DNA of 64,000 nt from Nocardioides ganghwensis (GCF_014779655.1 NZ_JACXYX010000003.1:124001-188000); one strand, 5' to 3'. Counted from the first letter of the stretch, positions 22,505-31,524 are shown. The notes: generated from the letters alone by a model not told the origin. Numbers and translations: made by a program.

Positions 22505-23280
22505 CCGACGTCCTGACCCAGGTGCTCGTCGACCTCGAGGCCGAGGGGGACCGGCTCGAGCAGCTCGTCGCCGGCCTCGACGACGACGGCTGGCGCACGC
22601 CCACCCCGGCCCCCGGCTGGGACGTCGCGACCCAGGTCGCCCACCTCGCCTGGACCGACGTAGTGGCGCTGAAGGCGGCCACCGACAAGGAGGCCTGGGA
22701 CGCCGTCGTCCTCGACGCCATCGCCGACCCGGCCGGCTTCGTCGACGCGCAGGCGCTGGCGCTGGCCCACGAGCCCGACCTGCTGGCGCGGTGGCGTCGC
22801 GCCCGCGCCGACCTCCGGGACGCGCTGGTCGCGATGCCGCAGGGCGAGAAGATGCCGTGGTTCGGCCCGCCCATGTCGCCCACGTCGATGGCGACCGCCC
22901 GGCTGATGGAGACGTGGGCCCACAGCCTCGACGTCCACGAGGCCCTCGGCGCAGACGTCGAGGACACCGACCGGATCCGCCACGTCGCCCACCTCGGCGT
23001 ACGCACCCGCAACTTCGCCTTCTCCGTCCACGGGCTCGAGCCGCCGGCCGACGAGTTCCGCATCGACCTGGCCTCGCCGTCGGGTGAGGTGTGGTCGTGG
23101 GGTCCCGAGGACGCGGGCCAGACGCTGACCGGCAGCGCCGGCGACTTCTGCCGGCTGGTCACCCAGCGCGTCCACCGCGCCGACACCGACCTCGTCGCGA
23201 GCGGCGCCGACGTCGACCGCTGGCTCGACATCGCCCAGGCGTTCGCCGGGCAGCCGGGCGAGGGGAGGGCGCCGCGATGA
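22501..23280 (+). CDS. TIGR03084 family metal-binding protein (DinB/MDMPI-like)
   Basis: A 259-residue protein of the mycothiol-dependent maleylpyruvate isomerase-like superfamily. The N-terminal helix bundle contains the WDVATQVAHLAWTD segment (about 40-53), and a second His lies in ETWAHSLDVHEALG (about 139-152); these give the His metal ligands of the family. TIGR03084 members occur next to acyl-CoA carboxylase/AtuA genes in actinobacteria, but their reaction is not established to my knowledge. It overlaps both neighbours by ATGA. Confidence 0.85.
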   Translation: MTDVLTQVLVDLEAEGDRLEQLVAGLDDDGWRTPTPAPGWDVATQVAHLAWTDVVALKAATDKEAWDAVVLDAIADPAGFVDAQALALAHEPDLLARWRRARADLRDALVAMPQGEKMPWFGPPMSPTSMATARLMETWAHSLDVHEALGADVEDTDRIRHVAHLGVRTRNFAFSVHGLEPPADEFRIDLASPSGEVWSWGPEDAGQTLTGSAGDFCRLVTQRVHRADTDLVASGADVDRWLDIAQAFAGQPGEGRAPR

Positions 23281-24998
23281 CGGACGTGGTCCGGATCGGC
23301 AACTGCTCCGGCTTCTACGGCGACCGCCTGAGCGCGATGCGGGAGATGCTCGAGGGGGGAGAGCTCGACGTCCTCACCGGCGACTACCTCGCCGAGCTCA
23401 CCATGCTCATCCTCGGCAAGGACCAGCTCAAGGACCCCTCGCTCGGCTACGCCCGCACCTTCGTCCGCCAGCTCGAGGACTGCCTCGGCCTCGCGCTCGA
23501 GCGGGGGGTGCGGATCGTCGCCAACGCCGGCGGCCTCAACCCCGCCGGCCTCGCCGACAAGGTCCGCGAGGTCGCGAAGGGCCTCGGCCTCGACCCGCAG
23601 GTCGCCCACGTCGAGGGCGACGACGTACGCCACCTGTCCACCCGGCACGGGTGGGACGGCGCGCTCACGGCCAACGCCTACCTCGGCGGTTTCGGCATCG
23701 CCGCCGCCCTCACCGCCGGCGCCGACGTCGTCGTCACGGGTCGCGTCACCGACGCCTCGCTCGTCGTCGGCCCGGCGATCGCGCACCACGCGTGGGACGC
23801 GACGGCGTACGACGCGCTGGCCGGCGCGGTCGTCGCCGGGCACGTCATCGAGTGCGGCACCCAGGCGACGGGCGGCAACTTCAGCGGCTTCCTCGACCTG
23901 CCCCACCGCGACCGGCCGCTGGGCTTCCCGGTCGCCGAGGTCGCCTCCGACGGCTCCAGCGTGATCACCAAGCACGCCGGCACCGGTGGCGCGGTCACGG
24001 TCGACACCGTCACCGCGCAGCTGGTCTACGAGATCCAGTCCACGCGCTACCTCGGCCCCGACGTCACCGTGCACCTCGACTCGGTGCGGCTCGAGCAGGA
24101 GGCCGAGGACCGCGTCGCCGTCGGCGGGGTCGTCGGCGAGGCGCCGCCCGAGCGTCTCAAGGTCTGCGTCAACGAGCTCGGCGGCTGGCGCAACAGCCTC
24201 GAGCTCGTGCTGACCGGGCTCGACGTCGAGGCCAAGGCCGCTTGGGTGCGCGAGCAGCTCGGACCGCGGCTGACCGCGGCCGAGGTGACCTGGTCCGACG
24301 TACGGGTCCCGCCTGCGGACGCCGACACCGAGGAGGCCGCCTCCGCGTTGCTGCGGTGCACCGTCAAGGACCCCTCGCCCGACCCGGTCGGTCGCGCGTT
24401 CACCGCGGCCGCGGTCGAGCTCGCACTCGGCTCCTACCCCGGGTTCACGATGACGGCGCCGCCCGCGCCCGCGACCCCCTACGGCGTCTACCGGGCGGCG
24501 TACGTCGACCGCGCGGACGTCACGCACACCGTCGTCCACGCCGACGGCCGGCGTGAGGTCGTCGCCGACCCCGGCACGTACGGCTCCGACGGCGAGGCCC
24601 CCGGCGCGGGCCCCTCGCCCTATCCCGGGCGGCACGACACCCTCACCCGCCGACTGCCCTTGGGCACGTTCGTCCACGCCCGTTCCGGCGACAAGGGCGG
24701 CGACGCCAACATCGGCCTCTGGGTCGCCCACGACGGCAGCGACCGGGAGACGTACGACGCGCGGGTGCAGTGGCTGTTCAAGCTGATGTCGCCGCGCGGG
24801 ATCCCCACGCTGCTGCCCGAGGCCGCCGACCTCGACGTCGACGTGTGGCTGCTGCCGCACCTCGGCGCGGTCAACCTCGTCGTCCACGGCCTGCTCGGCG
24901 AGGGCGTCGCGGCGTCGACTCGCTTCGATCCGCAGGCCAAGGGGCTCGCGGAGTTCCTGCGGTCGCGGCTGGTGTCGATCGAGGTGAGCCTGACGTGA
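23277..24998 (+). CDS. Acyclic terpene utilization AtuA family protein
   Basis: A 573-residue protein in which the AtuA/DUF1446 domain (about 4-440; begins VVRIGNCSGFYGDRLSAM) is joined to the small AtuA-like C-terminal domain (about 460-570; RLPLGTFVHARSGDKGGD). In Pseudomonas, AtuA is needed for citronellol/geraniol catabolism but its reaction is not settled. Here it lies with acyl-CoA dehydrogenases and a biotin carboxylase pair, as in the atu cluster. ATG 23277 overlaps the upstream TGA. Its own stop overlaps the next ATG by 1 bp. Confidence 0.88.
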   Translation: MTDVVRIGNCSGFYGDRLSAMREMLEGGELDVLTGDYLAELTMLILGKDQLKDPSLGYARTFVRQLEDCLGLALERGVRIVANAGGLNPAGLADKVREVAKGLGLDPQVAHVEGDDVRHLSTRHGWDGALTANAYLGGFGIAAALTAGADVVVTGRVTDASLVVGPAIAHHAWDATAYDALAGAVVAGHVIECGTQATGGNFSGFLDLPHRDRPLGFPVAEVASDGSSVITKHAGTGGAVTVDTVTAQLVYEIQSTRYLGPDVTVHLDSVRLEQEAEDRVAVGGVVGEAPPERLKVCVNELGGWRNSLELVLTGLDVEAKAAWVREQLGPRLTAAEVTWSDVRVPPADADTEEAASALLRCTVKDPSPDPVGRAFTAAAVELALGSYPGFTMTAPPAPATPYGVYRAAYVDRADVTHTVVHADGRREVVADPGTYGSDGEAPGAGPSPYPGRHDTLTRRLPLGTFVHARSGDKGGDANIGLWVAHDGSDRETYDARVQWLFKLMSPRGIPTLLPEAADLDVDVWLLPHLGAVNLVVHGLLGEGVAASTRFDPQAKGLAEFLRSRLVSIEVSLT

Positions 24999-26173
24999 TG
25001 GATCCGGGTTTCGACACGCTCGCTTCGCTCGGTGCTCAACCAGCGTGCACGGAGCACGAGGCCCTGCGGGCCACCGGGGCGGAGTTCGTCCGCCGCGAGG
25101 TCGCCCCGCACCTGCAGGAGTGGGAGGACGCCGGGGAGATCCCGCGCGAGCTGCACCGCACTGCCGGCGACCTCGGGCTCATCGGCGTCGCCTTCCCCGA
25201 GGAGGTCGGCGGCGGTGGCGGTGACCTGCTGGACTCGCTCGCGCTCCAGGAGGCGATGTTCGACGCCGGTGCGTCGAGCGGGCTGATGGCGGGCCTGTTC
25301 ACCGCCGGCATCGCGCTGCCGCACATCGCGGCCAGCGGCGACACCGACCTCGTCGACCGCTTCGTCCGCCCCACGCTGGCAGGCAGGCTGATCGGCTCGC
25401 TCGCGATCACCGAGCCGGGCGGCGGGTCCGACGTCGCGCGCCTGCGCACGACCGCGGTCCGCGACGGCGACCACTACGTCGTCAACGGCGCCAAGACCTT
25501 CATCACCTCCGGCGTCCGCGCCGACTTCGTCACCACCGCGGTCCGCACCGGAGGACCCGGCCACGGCGGGATCTCGCTGCTCGTCGTCGAGAAGGGCACG
25601 CCCGGCTTCACCGTCGACCGCGGCCTGCGCAAGATGGGCTGGCACTGCTCCGACACCGCCGAGCTGTCCTACGTCGACTGCCGCGTCCCCGCCGCGAACC
25701 TCGTCGGCGAGGAGGGTTCGGGCTTCGGGCAGATCGCCGACCAGTTCGTCGTCGAGCGGATCGCGCTCGCGGTCCACGGCTACGGGATCGCCGCGCGGTC
25801 GCTCGACCTCGCCGCGGCGTACGCCCGCGAGCGGGAGACCTTCGGTCGGCCGCTCGTCGCCAACCAGACGGTCCAGCACACGCTGGTCGAGATGCGCCGC
25901 CAGGTCGAGGTGGCGCGGACCTACACGCGTGCGGTCGCCGCCCGGCACGTCGCGGGCGAGCTCGTCGTGGCCGAGGCGTGCCTGGCCAAGCAGACGGCGG
26001 TCGACTGCGCGGCGTACGTCTGCGACCGGGCCGTCCAGATGTTCGGCGGCTCCGGATACATGCACGGGACCGAGGTGGAGCGGCACTACCGCGACGCCCG
26101 GATCCTGCCGATCGGGGGCGGCGCCGACGAGGTGCTGCGCGACCTGACGGCGAAGCTGATGGGTTATGCGTGA
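24998..26173 (+). CDS. Acyl-CoA dehydrogenase
   Basis: A 391-residue FAD flavoenzyme that desaturates an acyl-CoA. FAD-binding segments include LAITEPGGGSDVARLRTT (about 132-149), and MFGGSGYMHG lies near 348. In place of the usual YEGT/E region it has IGGGADEV, as in citronellyl-CoA- or isovaleryl-type enzymes, whose base lies elsewhere. ATG 24998 overlaps the upstream TGA. The first 16 residues (MDPGFDTLASLGAQPA) are encoded largely by a dispersed repeat (25007-25046) and are unlike the usual N-terminus, so they may be a recent addition; residue 17 onward is conserved. Confidence 0.92.
   Translation: MDPGFDTLASLGAQPACTEHEALRATGAEFVRREVAPHLQEWEDAGEIPRELHRTAGDLGLIGVAFPEEVGGGGGDLLDSLALQEAMFDAGASSGLMAGLFTAGIALPHIAASGDTDLVDRFVRPTLAGRLIGSLAITEPGGGSDVARLRTTAVRDGDHYVVNGAKTFITSGVRADFVTTAVRTGGPGHGGISLLVVEKGTPGFTVDRGLRKMGWHCSDTAELSYVDCRVPAANLVGEEGSGFGQIADQFVVERIALAVHGYGIAARSLDLAAAYARERETFGRPLVANQTVQHTLVEMRRQVEVARTYTRAVAARHVAGELVVAEACLAKQTAVDCAAYVCDRAVQMFGGSGYMHGTEVERHYRDARILPIGGGADEVLRDLTAKLMGYA
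25007..25046 (-). repeat. GGTGGTCGAG-type dispersed repeat, copy 3, inside a coding region
   Basis: GGTTTCGACACGCTCGCT through GCTCAACCAGCG, the reverse orientation of the family. It is in frame and encodes the N-terminus of the acyl-CoA dehydrogenase. Confidence 0.75.
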
Positions 26174-26186
26174 TGAGAGGAAAGCG

Positions 26187-26657
26187 ATGATCAAGCTGCC
26201 GTCCCTGGGCGATGAGGTGTCGGTCTGGATGGACGCCCCGCCCGCCGAGGTCTGGGACCTCGTCAGCGACGTCACCCGGATCGGGGAGTTCAGCCCCGAG
26301 ACGTTCGAGGCGAAGTGGACCCGCGGCTCGACCGGACCCGAGGTCGGCGCCTACTTCGCCGGCCACGTGAAGCGCAACGGCGTGGGCCCGACGTACTGGT
26401 CGCCGTGCCGCGTCACCGCCTGCGAGCCCGAGAGGGTCTTCGAGTTCTCCGTCGGCACCGACGCGGTGACCGTCAACAACTGGGGCTACCGGCTCGAGCC
26501 GAAGGACGGCGGCACCCTCGTGACGGAGTACTTCCGCATGGAGCCGAACCTCCCGACGCGCCTCTACTGGCTGGTGCTCGGTCCGCTCCGGCGGCGTACG
26601 AACCGCCGCGGGATGCGCACCACGCTGGAGCGGATGAAGGCGGTGGTCGAGGCATGA
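26187..26657 (+). CDS. SRPBCC family (START/Bet v1-like) protein
   Basis: A 156-residue protein with the polyketide-cyclase/SRPBCC fold pattern: WMDAPPAEVWDLVSDVTRIG near the start, a central beta region with NNWGYRLEP, and a long C-terminal helix. Such proteins bind hydrophobic ligands; inside this operon it may hold or sense an isoprenoid or branched acyl compound. ATG 26187 is chosen for GAGAGGA upstream; an ATG at 26166 is also in frame. The stop overlaps the next start by ATGA. Confidence 0.82.
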   Translation: MIKLPSLGDEVSVWMDAPPAEVWDLVSDVTRIGEFSPETFEAKWTRGSTGPEVGAYFAGHVKRNGVGPTYWSPCRVTACEPERVFEFSVGTDAVTVNNWGYRLEPKDGGTLVTEYFRMEPNLPTRLYWLVLGPLRRRTNRRGMRTTLERMKAVVEA

Positions 26658-28351
26658 CCGCCCTCGGTGGTCGAGTAGCCGACGAGGAACGAGGAGGCGT
26701 ATCGAGACCCAACCGCGTCGCGATGCTCGAGAAGCTCGCCGACCTCGACGCCCAGCACGGGATCGCCGTGGCCGGCGGTGGCGAGAAGTACGTCGAGCGC
26801 CACCACGCGCGCGGCAAGCTGACCGCACGCGAGCGCATCGAGCTCCTCGTCGACCCCGGGTCGGCCTTCCTCGAGCTCTCGCCGCTGGCGGGCTGGGGCT
26901 CCGACTTCACCGTCGGCGCCTCCGTCGTCACCGGGATAGGCGTGGTCGAGGGCGTCGAGTGCATGATCAGCGCCAACGACCCGACGGTGAAGGGCGGCGC
27001 CTCGAACCCGTGGACGGTGCGGAAGATCTTCCGCGCCTCGCAGATCGCCGAGGAGAACAACCTCCCCACGATCTCGCTGGTCGAGTCGGGCGGCGCGGAC
27101 CTGCCGACCCAGAAGGAGATCTTCATCCCCGGCGGCAAGCTGTTCCGCGACCTGACGCGGGCCTCGGCGCGACGCCAGCCGACGATCGCGCTCGTCTTCG
27201 GCAACTCGACGGCCGGCGGGGCGTACGTCCCCGGCATGAGCGACTACACCGTCTTCGTGCGCGGCGGGGCGAAGGTGTTCCTCGGCGGCCCGCCCCTGGT
27301 GAAGATGGCCACCGGCGAGGAGTCCGACGACGAGTCGCTCGGCGGTGCCGAGATGCACGCCCGGGTCTCCGGCCTCGCCGACTACCTCGCCGAGGACGAG
27401 CACGACGCCATCCGGATCGGGCGGCGGATCGTGGTCCGCCTCAACCGGGGGCGTACGGCTGGGGTTCCAGTCCTTTCCAGCGGGTTCTCGGCCGTTGCAG
27501 CGGGCGAGAAGCTCGGGAACCACCGGTCAGCCGGTGGTTCCCGCCGAGGGTCGTTCGCCGACCCCGACGCCGACCCCGAGGGCCTGCTCGACCTGATCCC
27601 GACCGACCTCAAGGAGCCCTTCGACCCGCGCGAGGTGATCGTCCGGATCGTCGACGGTGCGAGCGAGCACAACGGACGGCCCTTCGACGAGTTCAAGCCG
27701 CTCTACGGCACCTCGCTCGTCACGGGCTGGGCCGAGATCCACGGCCGCCCGATCGGCATCCTCGCCAACGCCCAGGGCGTGCTGTTCTCCGAGGAGGCGC
27801 AGAAGGCGACGCAGTTCATCCAGCTCGCCAACTCCTCCGACACCCCCCTGCTGTTCCTGCACAACACCACCGGCTACATGGTCGGCAAGGACTACGAGCA
27901 GGGCGGCATCATCAAGCACGGCGCGATGATGATCAACGCCGTCTCCAACTCCACCGTGCCGCACCTCAGTGTGATCATGGGCGCGTCCTACGGCGCCGGC
28001 AACTACGGCATGAACGGCCGCGCCTTCGACCCGCGCTTCCTCTTCACCTGGCCCAGCGCGAAGTCCGCGGTGATGGGACCGGCGCAGCTCGCCGGCGTGC
28101 TGTCGATCGTCGCCCGCGCCGCCGCCGAGGCGAAGGGCCAGGCCTACGACGAGGAGGGCGACGCCGGCATGCGCGCGATGGTCGAGCAGATGGTGGAGGA
28201 GCAGTCGCTGCCCTACGCGCTGTCCGGGATGCTCTACGACGACGGCGTCATCGACCCCCGCGACACCCGCACCGTGCTCGCCATCTGCCTGAGCGTCATC
28301 GAGAACGCGCCGATCAAGGGCGCCGAGGGATTCGGGGTGTTCCGGCCGTGA
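26654..28351 (+). CDS. Acyl-CoA carboxylase, carboxyltransferase (beta) subunit with repeat insertion
   Basis: A 565-residue carboxyltransferase of the methylcrotonyl/geranyl-CoA carboxylase type. It moves CO2 from biotin to an acyl-CoA. Crotonase-fold halves are clear: GNSTAGGAYVPGMSDY at about 182-197 and the second-half MGASYGAGNYGMNGRAFDPR at about 442-461. Two oddities come from repeats. Residues 5-19 are encoded by a GGTGGTCGAG repeat. About 35 residues near 265-300 (RTAGVPVLSSGFSAVAAGEK onward) interrupt the expected join between RIVVRLNRG and DPEGLLDLIPTDL, and are encoded by the 75-bp element at 27468-27542. Related subunits are usually about 530-540 residues. The extra loop sits between the two halves, so the enzyme may remain active. 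Confidence 0.92.
   Translation: MTALGGRVADEERGGVSRPNRVAMLEKLADLDAQHGIAVAGGGEKYVERHHARGKLTARERIELLVDPGSAFLELSPLAGWGSDFTVGASVVTGIGVVEGVECMISANDPTVKGGASNPWTVRKIFRASQIAEENNLPTISLVESGGADLPTQKEIFIPGGKLFRDLTRASARRQPTIALVFGNSTAGGAYVPGMSDYTVFVRGGAKVFLGGPPLVKMATGEESDDESLGGAEMHARVSGLADYLAEDEHDAIRIGRRIVVRLNRGRTAGVPVLSSGFSAVAAGEKLGNHRSAGGSRRGSFADPDADPEGLLDLIPTDLKEPFDPREVIVRIVDGASEHNGRPFDEFKPLYGTSLVTGWAEIHGRPIGILANAQGVLFSEEAQKATQFIQLANSSDTPLLFLHNTTGYMVGKDYEQGGIIKHGAMMINAVSNSTVPHLSVIMGASYGAGNYGMNGRAFDPRFLFTWPSAKSAVMGPAQLAGVLSIVARAAAEAKGQAYDEEGDAGMRAMVEQMVEEQSLPYALSGMLYDDGVIDPRDTRTVLAICLSVIENAPIKGAEGFGVFRP
26666..26709 (+). repeat. GGTGGTCGAG-type dispersed repeat, copy 4, inside a coding region
   Basis: Begins GGTGGTCGAG and ends GTATCGAGACC (44 bp). 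It follows ATG 26654 directly and is read in frame as part of the carboxyltransferase N-terminus. Confidence 0.75.
27468..27542 (+). repeat. 75-bp palindromic element, copy 2, inside the carboxyltransferase gene
   Basis: Aligns over 75 bp with 1452-1526 (inverted). It contains a perfect 12-bp hairpin: GGGAACCACCGG at 27515-27526, loop TCAG, and its complement at 27531-27542. It is in frame with no stop, so the gene stays open. Confidence 0.8.
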
Positions 28352-30279
28352 TCTCCAGACTGCTGGTCGCCAACCGTGGCGAGATCGCCCGTCGCGTCTT
28401 CGCCACCTGCCGCCGCCTCGGCATCGAGACCGTGGCGGTGCACTCCGACGCCGACGCCGGCCTGCCGTTCGTGGCCGAGGCCGACCGCGCCGTACGCCTG
28501 CCGGGCAACGCGCCCGCCGACACCTACCTCCGCATCGACCTGGTCGTCGAGGCCGCGCGCAGGTCCGGGGCCGACGCGGTCCACCCCGGCTACGGCTTCC
28601 TGTCCGAGAACGCCGACTTCGCCCGGGCCGTGATCGACGCCGGGCTGACGTGGGTCGGCCCACCGCCCGAGGCCATCGAGGCGATGGGCGACAAGGTGCG
28701 CGCCAAGGAGATCGCCGCGAAGGCGGGCGTCCCCGTGCTCTCGGCCCCCGCTGACCCGACCGAGTCCGACCTGCCCTTGCTGGTCAAGGCGTCCGCCGGT
28801 GGCGGTGGCCGCGGCATGCGCGTCGTACGCTCCCTCGACCGGCTCGAGGTCGAGATCGAGGCCGCACGCGCCGAGGCCGAGTCGGCCTTCGGCGACGGCA
28901 CCGTCTTCGTCGAGCCGTACGTCGAGGCCGGGCGGCACGTCGAGGTGCAGGTCGTCTCGGGCGCGGACCGCACGATCGCCCTCGGCACCCGCGACTGCTC
29001 GGTCCAGCGGCGCCACCAGAAGGTGGTCGAGGAGGCGCCGGCCCCGGAGCTGCCCGCGGCCACCGAGGCGGCCATGTGCGAGGCGGCCGAGCGGCTCGCC
29101 AGCGACATCGGCTACCGCGGCGCCGGGACGGTGGAGTTCCTCTACGACCCCGCCGCCGACCGCTACTTCTTCCTCGAGATGAACACCCGTCTCCAGGTCG
29201 AGCACCCGGTCACCGAGCTCGTGCAGGGGGTCGACCTCGTCGAGCTCCAGCTGTCCGTCGCCGAGGAGCAGGCCGTCGACCTCGAGCGGACGCCGGCCGG
29301 GGGGCACGCGATCGAGGTCCGCCTCTACGCCGAGGACTCGGCGTACGTCCCCCAGAGCGGGCGGCTGGTCACCTTCGACCTTCCCTCGGACGCCGAGCTC
29401 GCGCCGCTGTCCCGATCGGGCGTCCGGGTCGACAGCGGCTTCGCGTCCGGGGACGACGTCTCGACCTTCTACGACGCGATGCTCGCCAAGGTCATGGCCT
29501 GGGCGCCCACCCGCGAGCAGGCGATCCGGATGCTCGTCGCGGCGCTGCGGCGGGCGCGCATCCACGGGGTCACCACCAACCGCGACCAGCTCGTCGAGAT
29601 CCTCACCGACCCGGTCTTCGTGGCCGGCGAGATGACGACGACGTGGCTCGAGTCGCGCACGGCTGCGGACGTGCAGGACCTCGACCACGCGACGCTCGTG
29701 GCCGGCGCGCTCATGCTGGCCGCCGACGACGCGGCCCGGCGTACGGTCCAGCAGGGCGTGCCCGCCGCGTGGCGCAACGTGGTCAGCCAGCCCCAGCGCA
29801 CGACGTTCGACGGCCACGAGCCGGTCGAGTGGTGGGGCACCCGCGACGGGTTCGTGGTCGACGGCGCGATCGTCCTCGAGGTGTCGCCCACGCATGCGCG
29901 GCTCGAGGTCGACGGCGTCACCACGGAGACGCGCGGACACATCTCGTCCGAGCGCCCCGGCGGCCCGCGTGAGGTCTGGGTCGACGGACCACTTCGGTCC
30001 GCGCGTCTACGAGAGGTGCCGCGCTTCACCGACCCCGCGGACGCGGTGGCGAGCGGATCGCTGCTCGCGCCGATGCCCGGCACCGTCGTGGCCGTCAAGG
30101 TCGAGGCCGGTGCCGAGGTGGTCGCGGGCGACGCCGTCCTGGTCCTCGAGGCCATGAAGATGCAGCACACCGTGACCGCGCCGCACGACGGCACGGTCAC
30201 CGAGATCAACGTCGAGCCCGGTGCGCAGGTCGCGTCCGGGGAGGTCCTGGCAGTAGTCGAGGAAGGGCACACCGCATGA
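28348..30279 (+). CDS. Acyl-CoA carboxylase, biotin carboxylase/BCCP (alpha) subunit
   Basis: A 643-residue protein carrying biotin carboxylase and biotin carrier domains; it carboxylates biotin with ATP and bicarbonate for the carboxyltransferase encoded just upstream. The N-terminal domain begins LLVANRGEIARRVFATC. The ATP-grasp loop is KASAGGGGRGMRVV at about 150-163, and EMNTRLQVEHPVTE lies near 277-290. The C-terminal carrier has EAMKM with biotinyl-Lys K604. GTG 28348 overlaps the upstream TGA by 4 bp. The two subunits together resemble methylcrotonyl- or geranyl-CoA carboxylase; which substrate is unclear. Confidence 0.94.
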   Translation: MISRLLVANRGEIARRVFATCRRLGIETVAVHSDADAGLPFVAEADRAVRLPGNAPADTYLRIDLVVEAARRSGADAVHPGYGFLSENADFARAVIDAGLTWVGPPPEAIEAMGDKVRAKEIAAKAGVPVLSAPADPTESDLPLLVKASAGGGGRGMRVVRSLDRLEVEIEAARAEAESAFGDGTVFVEPYVEAGRHVEVQVVSGADRTIALGTRDCSVQRRHQKVVEEAPAPELPAATEAAMCEAAERLASDIGYRGAGTVEFLYDPAADRYFFLEMNTRLQVEHPVTELVQGVDLVELQLSVAEEQAVDLERTPAGGHAIEVRLYAEDSAYVPQSGRLVTFDLPSDAELAPLSRSGVRVDSGFASGDDVSTFYDAMLAKVMAWAPTREQAIRMLVAALRRARIHGVTTNRDQLVEILTDPVFVAGEMTTTWLESRTAADVQDLDHATLVAGALMLAADDAARRTVQQGVPAAWRNVVSQPQRTTFDGHEPVEWWGTRDGFVVDGAIVLEVSPTHARLEVDGVTTETRGHISSERPGGPREVWVDGPLRSARLREVPRFTDPADAVASGSLLAPMPGTVVAVKVEAGAEVVAGDAVLVLEAMKMQHTVTAPHDGTVTEINVEPGAQVASGEVLAVVEEGHTA

Positions 30280-30358
30280 GCGAGCGAAGCGAGCGAGTCA
30301 TCCAGCACAGGCCGCACGGTGCCTCGTGCGCGCACGGAGCGAAGCGAGTACGGGCATG
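30278..30358. repeat. GAGCGAAGCGAG repeats in the spacer before the second acyl-CoA dehydrogenase
   Basis: GAGCGAAGCGAG occurs twice (about 30285 and 30337), with GCATGAGC at both ends of the spacer. Repeat DNA therefore supplies the junction and the upstream region of ATG 30356. Confidence 0.6.
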
Positions 30359-31516
30359 AGCACCTACACCGAGACCGACGAGCGCCTCGAGCTCAGGCGC
30401 CAGGTCGCCCGACTGGCGAAGGGCTACGGCCGCGACTGGTTCGTCGAGCGGGCGCGCTCCGGCGAGAAGACCACCGAGCTGTGGATGGAGATCGCCAAGG
30501 CCGGCTACCTCGGGATCAACATCCCCGAGGAGTACGGGGGCGGTGGCGGCGGCATCGGCGACGTGGCCGCGGTCTGCGAGGAGCTCGCCGCGGAGGGCTG
30601 CCCGCTGCTGATGATGGTCGTCAGCCCGGCCATCTGCGGCACCGTGATCGCGCGCTACGGCACCGAGGAGCAGAAGCAGCGCTGGCTCCCCGGGATCTGC
30701 GACGGCACCGCGACCATGGCGTTCGCGATCACCGAGCCCGACGCCGGCACCAACTCCCACAACATCACCACCACCGCGCGCCGCGACGGTGACGAGTGGG
30801 TGCTGAAGGGCCAGAAGATCTACATCTCCGGCGTCGACGAGGCCGAGAACGTCCTGGTCGTCGCGCGCACCGAGGACGCGAGGACGGGCAAGCTCAAGCC
30901 CTGCCTCTTCGTGGTGCCGACGGACTCCGCGGGCTTCGAGTTCACCGCGATCCCGATGGAGATCGTCAGCCCGGAGAAGCAGTTCCAGGTCTTCATCGAC
31001 GACGTCCGCCTGCCCGCGGACGCGCTCGTCGGCGACGAGGACGGTGGGCTGGTGCAGCTCTTCGCCGGGCTCAACCCCGAGCGGATCATGGCGGCCTCCT
31101 TCTCCACCGGGCTGGCGCGCCACGCCCTCGAGAAGGCGTCGGCGTACGCCCGCGAGCGCACCGTCTTCAAGGCCCCGATCGGCTCCCACCAGGCGATCGC
31201 CCACCCGCTCGCGATGGCACACATCGAGAACGAGCTGGCCCGACTGATGACGCAGAAGGCGTCCGCGCTCGTCGACGCCGGCGACGACATGGCGGCGGGC
31301 GAGGCGGCCAACATGGCGAAGTACGCCGCAGCGGAGGCCGCCGTGCACGCGGTCGACGCGGCGGTGCAGACCCACGGCGGCAACGGCATCACTCAGGAGT
31401 ACGGCATGGCCGGCCTCCTCGTCGCCGCGCGGGCCGGTCGGATCGCCCCGGTGAGCCGGGAGATGATCCTCAACTTCGTCGCGATGCACTCCCTGGGGCT
31501 GCCGAAGTCCTACTGA
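30356..31516 (+). CDS. Acyl-CoA dehydrogenase
   Basis: A 386-residue FAD acyl-CoA dehydrogenase, last gene of the catabolic operon. Family segments are AFAITEPDAGTNSHNITTTA (about 121-140), GQKIYISGVDEA, and near the C-terminus QTHGGNGITQEYGMAGLL. No usual YEGT motif follows; the end is APVSREMILNFVAMHSLG. ATG 30356 is chosen over 30326 because the upstream codons are repeat DNA. It probably acts at a different step from the first acyl-CoA dehydrogenase. Confidence 0.92.
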   Translation: MSTYTETDERLELRRQVARLAKGYGRDWFVERARSGEKTTELWMEIAKAGYLGINIPEEYGGGGGGIGDVAAVCEELAAEGCPLLMMVVSPAICGTVIARYGTEEQKQRWLPGICDGTATMAFAITEPDAGTNSHNITTTARRDGDEWVLKGQKIYISGVDEAENVLVVARTEDARTGKLKPCLFVVPTDSAGFEFTAIPMEIVSPEKQFQVFIDDVRLPADALVGDEDGGLVQLFAGLNPERIMAASFSTGLARHALEKASAYARERTVFKAPIGSHQAIAHPLAMAHIENELARLMTQKASALVDAGDDMAAGEAANMAKYAAAEAAVHAVDAAVQTHGGNGITQEYGMAGLLVAARAGRIAPVSREMILNFVAMHSLGLPKSY

Positions 31517-31524
31517 GCCTCCCT

